The translations under genes and the position numbers were made by a program. A stretch of DNA of 36,537 nucleotides from Saprospiraceae bacterium (GTDB lineage: Bacteria > Bacteroidota > Bacteroidia > Chitinophagales > Saprospiraceae). Positions 7,486 to 14,559 of this stretch are shown here, one piece after another. The number at the start of each line of letters is the position of its first letter. The first letter of the stretch is position 1. Below the pieces are notes generated by a model. The model did no database searches and was not told where the DNA came from. It saw nothing but the letters and a program-made list of their open reading frames with translations. The stretch is from positions 1 through 36,537 of the forward strand of contig JANQFJ010000317.1 of assembly GCA_028277915.1 (NCBI GenBank), read 5' to 3'.

Positions 7486-8292
7486 ATGACCCACAATGAA
7501 CTGGAAAAACTCTGCTTGCAGAGTTGTAAAATAGTCAGAAAAGTTGGCAATTTTATCAAACAGGAAACTGGAAAAGTAACTGCCGAAGCCATCGAAACGA
7601 AAAGCCTCAACAGCCTTGTCAGCTACGTTGACAAAACCGCCGAAGAGCAACTTGTGCAAGGCTTAAACATTTTACTCCCCAATTCAACATTCCTGACCGA
7701 AGAAGAAACCGTCGAACAAAAAGATGGTGAATTCAGATGGATCATTGATCCCTTGGATGGTACTACCAATTTTTTGCACCAGCTTCCATTTTTCTCCATA
7801 AGTGTCGCTTTGCAACATCATAAACAGACTATCCTGGGTATCGTCCTGGAAATCAATCGCGACGAATGTTTTTATGCCTGGAAAAACGGTGGCGCTTATT
7901 TGAATAACAAAAAAATTAAAGTCAATCAGACAAAAACGATTGGTGATTCACTGATAGCAACTGGATTCCCCTATTACGATTATGACCGGATTCAACCCTA
8001 TTTAGAGACTTTGGATTATTTCATGAACAGTACGCGCGGGATTCGCCGATTAGGTTCCGCTGCTTTGGATCTGGCTTATGTGGCCTGCGGTCGATTCGAT
8101 GCTTTTTATGAGTACAGTTTGAATGCCTGGGATGTAGCTGGAGGTGCTTTCATCGTTCAGGAAGCTGGTGGAAGTGTAGTAGATTTTAAAGGAGGAGATA
8201 ATCACCTCTTCGGGAAAGAGATCATCGCGATGACCCCAAACTTGAAAGCTGCGTTTTTCAAACCCATAAATTCTGCATTTTATCCACGATAA
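7486..8292 (+). CDS. Inositol-monophosphatase-family phosphatase
   Basis: A 268-aa Mg-dependent sugar/inositol phosphatase of the FIG superfamily. Metal-binding residues are seen as TEEE at 71-74, the IIDPLDGTTNF motif (Asp88, Asp91) and AWDVAGGAFIVQEAGG near 214-229 (WD motif). The family covers inositol-1-phosphatase, CysQ-like PAP phosphatase and related activities; the substrate cannot be decided from sequence, though the length and the SISVAL segment after the first motif favour the SuhB/IMPase type. The 268-nt upstream gap holds the nifU terminator, a nested inverted repeat (7318-7367) and an imperfect -7 box CATTTTTG about 20 nt before the start. Confidence 0.88.
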   Translation: MTHNELEKLCLQSCKIVRKVGNFIKQETGKVTAEAIETKSLNSLVSYVDKTAEEQLVQGLNILLPNSTFLTEEETVEQKDGEFRWIIDPLDGTTNFLHQLPFFSISVALQHHKQTILGIVLEINRDECFYAWKNGGAYLNNKKIKVNQTKTIGDSLIATGFPYYDYDRIQPYLETLDYFMNSTRGIRRLGSAALDLAYVACGRFDAFYEYSLNAWDVAGGAFIVQEAGGSVVDFKGGDNHLFGKEIIAMTPNLKAAFFKPINSAFYPR

Positions 8293-8388
8293 ATAAATTA
8301 TGTCTATTCAGAGCTTCTTTTCATCGAAGAGTGTGCTTTTTCTAAAAAGGATAAGTTATTTTTATGGTGCTAACCTTCAGTTTAAAAA

Positions 8389-9627
8389 ATGAGCGTTAAT
8401 GAAAATGTAAAAGTTGCCCTCGAATCGGTGAAATCAAATCTATTGCGAGCGATTCTGACGATTCTAATCATAGGCTTTGGTATTATGGCTTTGGTTGGGA
8501 TTCTGACTGCGATCGATGCAGCACTTTATTCCCTACAGGACAATTTTATCCGGATGGGAGCCAATTCATTTGAAATAGAACCAAAAAGAGATCGCGTTTC
8601 TGGAAATCGTCATGGAAGAAGAGCAAAAAGAGCGGACGTGATCACTTTTAACCAGGCCATGGAATTTAAAGATCGTTTTAATTTTCCGGCAAGGGTCTCT
8701 GTAAGAGTTTTTGGAACATCGCTCGCCACTGCAAAATTCGGTGATGAAAAAACCAACCCGAATGTTCGGTTTATTGGAATTGATGAAAATTTTCTTGACG
8801 TAAAGGGATATGAAATAGAACACGGCCGTAATTTGTCAATGGCTGAGGTGATGAGTGGCAGCAACAAAATCATCATCGGAATGGACATCGTCAATTCACT
8901 TTTTGATAAAAAACCTGAAAAAGCTGTTGGTAAAGTCATCTCCGTCGGAAATATCAAATACAAAATCGTTGGCATTCTGAAGTCAAAAGGCTCTACCCTG
9001 AATGCCAATGAGGACAGAGTCATTTTTGCTCCGTTGCTCAATGTAAAACGTTACTACGGCACTCAAAGAAGAAATTATAACATATCAGTTGCCACATTTA
9101 AACCAGAAGACGTGGAAGCTGCAGAGGCTGTTACCATTGGTCTTTTCAGAAACGTCCGTGGCTTAAAAGCATCACAGGAAAACGATTTTGAGCTTTTCAA
9201 AAGCGATAGTTTTATTAGTATTTTAAAAGAAAACACAGTTAAGTTCCGTTGGGCGGCAATTACCATTGGATTGATCACTTTGCTTGGTGCTGCGATCGGT
9301 TTAATGAATATCATGTTAGTATCTGTCACTGAACGAACTCGTGAAATCGGCGTCCGGAAAGCACTGGGTGCTACCCGAGCGAATATCCTTTTGCAATTTC
9401 TTACAGAAGCTGTTGTTATCTGTCAGCTAGGTGGAATAATGGGTATCATTTTAGGAATATTAATCGGTAATGTGGTCACTTTAGCAATGGGTGGAAGCTT
9501 CCTCATTCCCTGGGCCTGGATGCTTTTGGGTGTTACCGTCTGCATGATTGTCGGGCTTATATCTGGCTTATATCCAGCGCTGAAAGCGGCTCGTCTTGAC
9601 CCAATTGAAGCATTGCATCATGAATAG
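8389..9627 (+). CDS. ABC transporter permease, MacB/FtsX type
   Basis: A 412-aa inner-membrane permease of the macrolide-exporter/lipoprotein-release (type VII) ABC family. Order: TM1 about 20-45; a large periplasmic MacB-like domain about 46-280, beginning with a basic stretch; TM2 about 288-312; the cytoplasmic FtsX signature VTERTREIGVRKALGATR (313-330); TM3 about 337-365; TM4 about 375-397; and the closing YPALKAARLDPIEAL. Such proteins couple a periplasmic adaptor or substrate to a separate ATPase, and neither an ATPase nor an adaptor gene is adjacent, so the partners are encoded elsewhere. It is followed by a repeat-like intergenic stretch. No exact -7 box is visible in the 96-nt upstream gap. 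Confidence 0.9.
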   Translation: MSVNENVKVALESVKSNLLRAILTILIIGFGIMALVGILTAIDAALYSLQDNFIRMGANSFEIEPKRDRVSGNRHGRRAKRADVITFNQAMEFKDRFNFPARVSVRVFGTSLATAKFGDEKTNPNVRFIGIDENFLDVKGYEIEHGRNLSMAEVMSGSNKIIIGMDIVNSLFDKKPEKAVGKVISVGNIKYKIVGILKSKGSTLNANEDRVIFAPLLNVKRYYGTQRRNYNISVATFKPEDVEAAEAVTIGLFRNVRGLKASQENDFELFKSDSFISILKENTVKFRWAAITIGLITLLGAAIGLMNIMLVSVTERTREIGVRKALGATRANILLQFLTEAVVICQLGGIMGIILGILIGNVVTLAMGGSFLIPWAWMLLGVTVCMIVGLISGLYPALKAARLDPIEALHHE

Positions 9628-9633
9628 ATAAGT

Positions 9634-9667
9634 GTTATGGTTAAGGGTTATTAGTTAAGAGTTTATG
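9634..9667 (+). repeat. Short degenerate GTTA-heptad repeat followed by a pyrimidine-rich tract
   Basis: Five imperfect units (GTTATG, GTTAAGG, GTTATTA, GTTAAGA, GTTTATG) lie directly after the permease stop. A strongly pyrimidine-biased tract to about 9745 (with CATCCTCCG and CTCTTCTTCC) follows. A similar arrangement occurs at 27524-27586. I read it as a dispersed intergenic element; whether it is transcribed is unknown. Confidence 0.45.
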
Positions 9668-9741
9668 ATTTTTAATACAACTGCCATCCTTCTACACTGT
9701 CCCATCCTCCGCCTCTTCTTCCTCCGTTCTCAATTCTTTCC

Positions 9742-9749
9742 TACCTTTG
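9742..9749 (+). promoter_or_regulatory. -7 box (TACCTTTG) of the polysaccharide flippase gene
   Basis: Exact TAnnTTTG match ending 37 nt before the ATG at 9787, at the end of the pyrimidine-rich tract. No obvious -33 TTG. Confidence 0.55.
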
Positions 9750-9786
9750 TTTATTTTGCAATTTTAAATCAACCCGGGGCTACTGA

Positions 9787-11229
9787 ATGAACAGGGAGTT
9801 TTTCATCAATATTATCTTTTTGGTTTCGATCAATTTGCTGATCAAACCTTTTTTCATTTTTGGAATTGACCGCACCGTTCAAAATGTAGTCGGAGCTGAG
9901 ACTTATGGGATATATTTTGCTTTGTTGAATTTCACTTACTTGATGCAGATTTTTAATGACTTTGGCATCAACAGTTTTAACAACAGAAACATTGCCCGGC
10001 ATAATCAGCTCCTCGATAAGTATTTTCCTAATATCATTGTTGTGAAAGGCTTTTTGGGACTTGTTTACCTAGCCATCACTTTTGGAATTGCCTGGCTTTC
10101 AGGGTATGGAATATATCTCGATCTGCTTTTTTTCATTGCGTTTAATCAGTTGCTCATTTCACTAATTTTTTATTTGCGATCAAACATATCAGGCCTTGGG
10201 AGGTACCGTATCGACAGTTTTTTATCAGCTCTTGACAAACTGTTGATGATTTTAATCTGCAGTGTTTTACTATGGGTACATCCTTTTAGTGAAAATTTTA
10301 AAATCGAATATTTCATTTATGCTCAAAGCGTGTCATTATTACTTACGGCTTTGTTCGCCTTTGGAATTATCAATAAACATCTGAAAAGCCTTTCTTTCAG
10401 ATTCAATCCGGCGTTTATAAAACTCCTTTTTAAAGAAAGTTACCCATACGCCCTGGTTATTTTTCTGATGACAGCCTATACTCGTATTGACGGTGTGATG
10501 ATCGAGCGAATATTGCCAGATGGTGCTTACGAAGCAGGAGTCTATGCCTCCGCATATCGATTGTTGGATGCAAGTAATATGTTTGCTTTTTTGTTTGCAG
10601 GATTACTTTTACCCATGTTTTCCAAACTTATCAAACAAGGCAACAGTGTCGAATCCCTCCTGCGATTTAGTTTCAGAATGATCTGGGCAGGAGCAATTAC
10701 GTTGGTGCTTGCAACTATCTTTTATAGTGAAGACATTATGATTTTTTTGTATAAGGATGCAACCTTTTATTGGGGAAATGTACTTATGTATTTGATGATT
10801 AGTTTCATTGCTTTGAGCGGGATCCAGATCTATGGGACACTGCTCACTGCCAATGGTAGTCTGATGAAAATGAACATCATTTTTGTTATCGGCGTGTTCA
10901 TTAACGTTGTTTTGAATTATTTTTTAATAAACCTTTACAAAGCTGAGGGAGCAGCTATTGCAACCATTATTACTCAGTTTTTTGTATTGATTGCACAGGT
11001 TCAGTTGGTTAATTCAACTTTCAATTTGAAAACCCGGGCTTCAAATATTTTCAGAATGGTGGCTTTCATCAGTATAATAACCGGAGTAGCTTGGCTAATC
11101 AATTTTTTAGCAATTTTTGGGTGGTTGATCAGCTTTTTAACAATCATGATTTTTGGACTGTTACTAGCTGTACTTTTCCGCCTGATCGATTTAAGAATGA
11201 TTCGAAATTTCACCATTACCGAAAAATGA
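9787..11229 (+). CDS. Polysaccharide/oligosaccharide flippase (Wzx-like, MATE/MOP superfamily)
   Basis: A 480-aa polytopic inner-membrane protein with about 12-14 hydrophobic segments and short polar loops. The N-terminus (FFINIIFLVSINLLIKPFFIFGIDRTVQNVVGAETYGIYFALLNF) has the typical layout of polysaccharide exporters, with the GxxxYGxYFALxNF segment after TM1. YRIDGVM-like and SAYRLLDA-like segments in the middle also fit the family (here AYTRIDGVMIERIL and YASAYRLLDASN). It should flip lipid-linked glycan units to the periplasm. A Wzz-like and an O-antigen-ligase gene follow on the same strand, forming a late-stage surface-glycan set without any glycosyltransferase in view. Confidence 0.87.
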   Translation: MNREFFINIIFLVSINLLIKPFFIFGIDRTVQNVVGAETYGIYFALLNFTYLMQIFNDFGINSFNNRNIARHNQLLDKYFPNIIVVKGFLGLVYLAITFGIAWLSGYGIYLDLLFFIAFNQLLISLIFYLRSNISGLGRYRIDSFLSALDKLLMILICSVLLWVHPFSENFKIEYFIYAQSVSLLLTALFAFGIINKHLKSLSFRFNPAFIKLLFKESYPYALVIFLMTAYTRIDGVMIERILPDGAYEAGVYASAYRLLDASNMFAFLFAGLLLPMFSKLIKQGNSVESLLRFSFRMIWAGAITLVLATIFYSEDIMIFLYKDATFYWGNVLMYLMISFIALSGIQIYGTLLTANGSLMKMNIIFVIGVFINVVLNYFLINLYKAEGAAIATIITQFFVLIAQVQLVNSTFNLKTRASNIFRMVAFISIITGVAWLINFLAIFGWLISFLTIMIFGLLLAVLFRLIDLRMIRNFTITEK

Positions 11230-11471
11230 CTTATTGCGTTTGCAGAGATCAAAAGAATCGAATATTACTTTGTAACTATAAAATTCAAGTTGCGGTTAAC
11301 TTTAAATCCAACAGGAAGCGTTCAATTTTGAAATAAATCAAAGATTTAATACAAATTTCTCCGATTCAATTGGACTATCCACAACTTAGGGTAAAACGAG
11401 ATTGAATACCTTTAACATTACGGTGACAAAATCTTTTAAGAACACAAGTAAAATATAAAGGTCATTTTTTC

Positions 11472-11479
11472 TACTTTTG
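11472..11479 (+). promoter_or_regulatory. -7 box (TACTTTTG) of the wzz-like/ligase operon
   Basis: Exact TAnnTTTG match ending 18 nt before ATG 11498. It overlaps the in-frame TTG at 11477, so that TTG cannot be transcribed from this promoter. This decides for the ATG start and implies a leader of only about 10-15 nt. Confidence 0.6.
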
Positions 11480-11497
11480 CGCGAAAGACCAATCTTT

Positions 11498-12598
11498 ATG
11501 GAGCAGAAAGATAATCTTCTTGGTGTTATCAGCACCTTGTTTAAGTGGAAAAAGCAAATAATCTATGTTTGTGCATTCGCAGCAGCGGGAAGCGTCGTTA
11601 TATCACTTTTTTTAGACAACTACTACGAATCCACCACCACCTTTTATGCCGCCAGCCCTGATCAGGCACTTCCCGAACCAGTCGGTACAGAAGTCAACGA
11701 CAGAAAATATTATGGTGAACCAGAAGACATTGACCGTGTTCTCAGCATTGCAGAATCTAAAGAAATTGCGACTTACCTTATCAACAAGTACAACCTTTAT
11801 AAACACTATGAAATTGATACTACACATCGACTGGCAGAGCACAAGGTAAACAAAGCCTTTCGAACACATTACAATGTCAAAAAAACAAAATACGATGCTA
11901 TCGAGATTTCGATAGAAGATAAAGATGCCGAACTAGCCGCCCAAATGGTCAATGATGCTCGTCAGAAAGTAGAGCAAATTGCGCAGGACTTGATCAAAAA
12001 CACGATGGACATAAAAATCAGTACTTACAAGCAGGCTATCATTGATAAAAACAGAGAATTGGAAGTCATTGGTGATACCTTGATCGCAGTTCGAAACCGA
12101 TATGGCGTATATAACACGATCACACAAAGCGAAGGATTTTCGGGTTTGATCACCAAAACGGAATCCATCCTTTCGAGAGAATTTGCCCGCCGTGATATTT
12201 TGGCCGGTAAGCCTTCCATACATCGCGATACCATTGCTATGATCGATGCTATGATCAATGGTATGGAAAAACAATTGGTTTCGCTCAGAGGGTTGTTAGA
12301 CAAATTCAACCAAGGTGTTTCTAAAGTTGAAGTTCTGGAACAAATTCACGAAGAAGCTAGGGATCAATTAAGTTTGGACAAAGAACGATTAAAACAACTG
12401 GAAGCTCTCCGAAATTCTCATATCAACACCATTTTTATTATCGAAGTAGGGGAAGTTCCGCTGTACAAATCACGCCCGGTTCGATCGATTATTTGTATAG
12501 CTTCAGTTTTTATTGCTTTTGTATTAAGCGCAATTGCCATTCTGATATTAGATGTTTATAAAGACGTCAACTGGCGGGAATTGATCAATGCCAAGTAA
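11498..12598 (+). CDS. Wzz-like polysaccharide chain-length determinant / co-polymerase
   Basis: A 366-aa inner-membrane protein of the Wzz family. TM1 is at about 20-39 and is followed by YYESTTTFYAAS, a typical Wzz entry to the periplasm. A mostly helical, charged periplasmic part (about 90-325, coiled-coil-like) follows, then TM2 at about 330-352 after a Pro-rich KSRPVRS segment and a short cytosolic tail. No Walker A or tyrosine-kinase domain is fused, so it is the Wzz type rather than the BY-kinase type. The ATG at 11498 is preferred over the upstream TTG because the promoter box covers the TTG. Its 3' end overlaps the ligase start by 11 nt, indicating translational coupling. Confidence 0.85.
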   Translation: MEQKDNLLGVISTLFKWKKQIIYVCAFAAAGSVVISLFLDNYYESTTTFYAASPDQALPEPVGTEVNDRKYYGEPEDIDRVLSIAESKEIATYLINKYNLYKHYEIDTTHRLAEHKVNKAFRTHYNVKKTKYDAIEISIEDKDAELAAQMVNDARQKVEQIAQDLIKNTMDIKISTYKQAIIDKNRELEVIGDTLIAVRNRYGVYNTITQSEGFSGLITKTESILSREFARRDILAGKPSIHRDTIAMIDAMINGMEKQLVSLRGLLDKFNQGVSKVEVLEQIHEEARDQLSLDKERLKQLEALRNSHINTIFIIEVGEVPLYKSRPVRSIICIASVFIAFVLSAIAILILDVYKDVNWRELINAK

Positions 12599-14051
12599 TA
12601 CCGCCATATCATCCCTCCCGAATCAAAGCCAGCAGTTTTTTAAAGTTTTTGCCGGGATAGTACTTTTGAGTATTTTTTCAGCAATTGCTTTTGATGCTTA
12701 TTTTCTGGCTGGTTTTCCTGCTTTGTTACTCCTGACTTATATGGCGATTGTGGATTTTAGAAAAATATTTTTCTTACTGATAATTTGCATCCCGCTTTCA
12801 ACAGAGTTCTATTTTCCGAATGGTTTAGCGACTGATTTACCAACTGAGCCATTGATGATCGGATTGATGTTCATTTACGGAGTTTATGTTTTACGTCATG
12901 GCAAAGAGATGGAAAGCAGTTTTATTCGCCATCCGATTGCTTTACTTTTGACCCTCCACCTTTTTTGGATATTTGCAACTACCATTACTTCGAGTCTTTT
13001 CTGGGTTTCTTTGAAATTTTCTTTGGCAAAAGTTTGGTACGTTGTAGCTTTCTTTTTTTTAGCAGGAAGTATTTTAAAAACAGAAAAAGATTTTAAGACT
13101 TTTTTCTGGTGTGTTCTGATCCCATTGCTTTCTACAATTTTAATCATTTGGATTCAACATGCAGCGCATGGATTTTCGTTTGATTCTGTAAAAGGAGTCC
13201 TTGACCCGTTTTATAGAAACCATGTAAATTATGCCTCACTACTCGCATTATTTATTCCTTTCGTTTGGTTTGCCCGTCAATGGTACCCGAAACGCAGCTT
13301 TAAGCGCTGGGTCGTGACAATCAGCTTAATAATTTTAGTCATTGCTATTCAGCTTTCATACACCCGGACAGCTTATGTCACTTTAATTCTGGCTATTGGA
13401 GCCTATTTCATAATACGTTTGAAACTAGTCCGTCTTGCCTTGATAGCTTCAGTCATTGCGCTGTTGACTGGCTTTGCTTATTTGGTTAAAAACAACACAT
13501 ACCTTCAGTACGCTCCTGAATACGAGCGTACGGTTACACATCACAGGTTTGACAATCTTGTTTCTGCTACTGTAGAGATGAAAGACATTTCCACAATGGA
13601 GCGCTTTTACAGATGGATTGCGGGATTGCAAATGGCAAAAGATAAATTGGTGGTAGGATATGGCCCGGGTAATTTTTATAATTTTTATAAATCATACACT
13701 GTCAGTAGCTTTAGAACTTATGTGAGTGATAACCCCGAAAAATCCGGAATCCACAGCTATTTTTTACTGATGCTCGTCGAACAAGGGATTCCCGGAATGC
13801 TGATTTTTATTACCCTTAGTTTTTATGCATTGATCCGCGGAGAAAGAATTTATCATGAATCAGCGGATAAATATCGAAAAAACATGGTCATGGGCGTGTT
13901 GTTGTCATTTGTTGTGATCAATGCCTTTCTTTTAATAAACGACATGATCGAAACCGACAAGATGGGTTCTTTCTTTTTTATTGGCCTGGCTGTTTTGATA
14001 AATGCTGATCTGGCAAATCAAAAGAGCAAAAAAGCTAAACAACAGAAATAG
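12588..14051 (+). CDS. O-antigen ligase / polymerase family protein (WaaL/Wzy type)
   Basis: A 487-aa polytopic membrane protein with about 10-12 TM segments and the Wzy_C-type signature: NHVNYASLLALFIPF (about 207-221), a large periplasmic loop with VGYGPGNFYNFY, then SGIHSYFLLMLVEQGIPGMLIFI. Proteins of this fold either ligate glycan to lipid A-core or polymerise repeat units; the sequence does not settle which. It overlaps the wzz-like gene by 11 nt (ATG within the end of the upstream gene), so the two are expected to be made together. Its last 17 nt overlap the 3' end of the convergent thioesterase gene. Confidence 0.85.
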   Translation: MPSNTAISSLPNQSQQFFKVFAGIVLLSIFSAIAFDAYFLAGFPALLLLTYMAIVDFRKIFFLLIICIPLSTEFYFPNGLATDLPTEPLMIGLMFIYGVYVLRHGKEMESSFIRHPIALLLTLHLFWIFATTITSSLFWVSLKFSLAKVWYVVAFFFLAGSILKTEKDFKTFFWCVLIPLLSTILIIWIQHAAHGFSFDSVKGVLDPFYRNHVNYASLLALFIPFVWFARQWYPKRSFKRWVVTISLIILVIAIQLSYTRTAYVTLILAIGAYFIIRLKLVRLALIASVIALLTGFAYLVKNNTYLQYAPEYERTVTHHRFDNLVSATVEMKDISTMERFYRWIAGLQMAKDKLVVGYGPGNFYNFYKSYTVSSFRTYVSDNPEKSGIHSYFLLMLVEQGIPGMLIFITLSFYALIRGERIYHESADKYRKNMVMGVLLSFVVINAFLLINDMIETDKMGSFFFIGLAVLINADLANQKSKKAKQQK

Positions 14052-14418
14052 GGTTTTTATGCTCATCAATTGCCACTAATGTAAATGTTCCTCCTATCGC
14101 TTCTTCTCGATAGTCTGAATACATTTGTTCAATGTAGATTTTCACCTGAATATCAACACTCGTATTTCCAACCCTTGCTACCTTTCCAACCAACTCTATC
14201 AAAGTTCCACTTGGAATGGGTTTATTAAAATCAATCCGACTGGACGAAACCGTTACTACTTTTTTTCGGCTAAAACGAGTTGCCGTAATGAATGCTACTT
14301 CGTCCATCAATTGCATAGCGTTTCCGCCAAATAATGTATCGTAATGATTTGTCGTATTTGGAAAAACTGCTCTAAAAATACGTGTTTCTGATTGATCGAT
14401 TTTTTCTTGAATGGTCAT
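14035..14418 (-). CDS. Acyl-CoA thioesterase, hotdog fold (YciA/BFIT-like)
   Basis: A 127-aa single-domain hotdog protein, probably hydrolysing acyl-CoA in the cytoplasm. Seen: NHYDTLFGGNAMQLMDEVAFITATRFS (about 23-49), the usual N-H-x-x-x-LFGG-x-x-x-x-x-MDE active-site helix of YciA and brown-fat-inducible thioesterases. VVTVSSSRIDFNKPIPSGTLIELVGKV follows as the second strand set. Chain-length preference is not readable. It has its own exact -7 box (14439-14446). The 3' end overlaps the ligase gene on the other strand by 17 nt; there is no functional link between the two. Confidence 0.9.
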   Translation of the reverse strand: MTIQEKIDQSETRIFRAVFPNTTNHYDTLFGGNAMQLMDEVAFITATRFSRKKVVTVSSSRIDFNKPIPSGTLIELVGKVARVGNTSVDIQVKIYIEQMYSDYREEAIGGTFTLVAIDEHKNPISVV

Positions 14419-14438
14419 TTTAAATATTAATTTTTCAG

Positions 14439-14446
14439 CAAAAATA
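14439..14446 (-). promoter_or_regulatory. -7 box (TATTTTTG) of the thioesterase gene
   Basis: On the minus strand this reads TATTTTTG within ggTTATTTTTGC, 20 nt upstream of the ATG at 14418. The same AAGGTTATTTTTGC context recurs before the lipoprotein gene at 30641. Confidence 0.58.
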
Positions 14447-14559
14447 ACCTTCTGCCCTTAGAATGAACCTTTGCTGAAACTTTTTATGCATTTTTAAAAA
14501 TGGAGAATAATAAAGTATTAATTTCAAGCTGATAATACTTGTCTATAAAATCTTTAAAA

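Noticed and set aside
14539-14541. TTG start for the metalloprotease, and TTG starts at 24158, 28747 and 30751
   Set aside because: In each case an ATG follows within 1-7 codons and fits better with the signal peptide, family start or promoter/terminator position.
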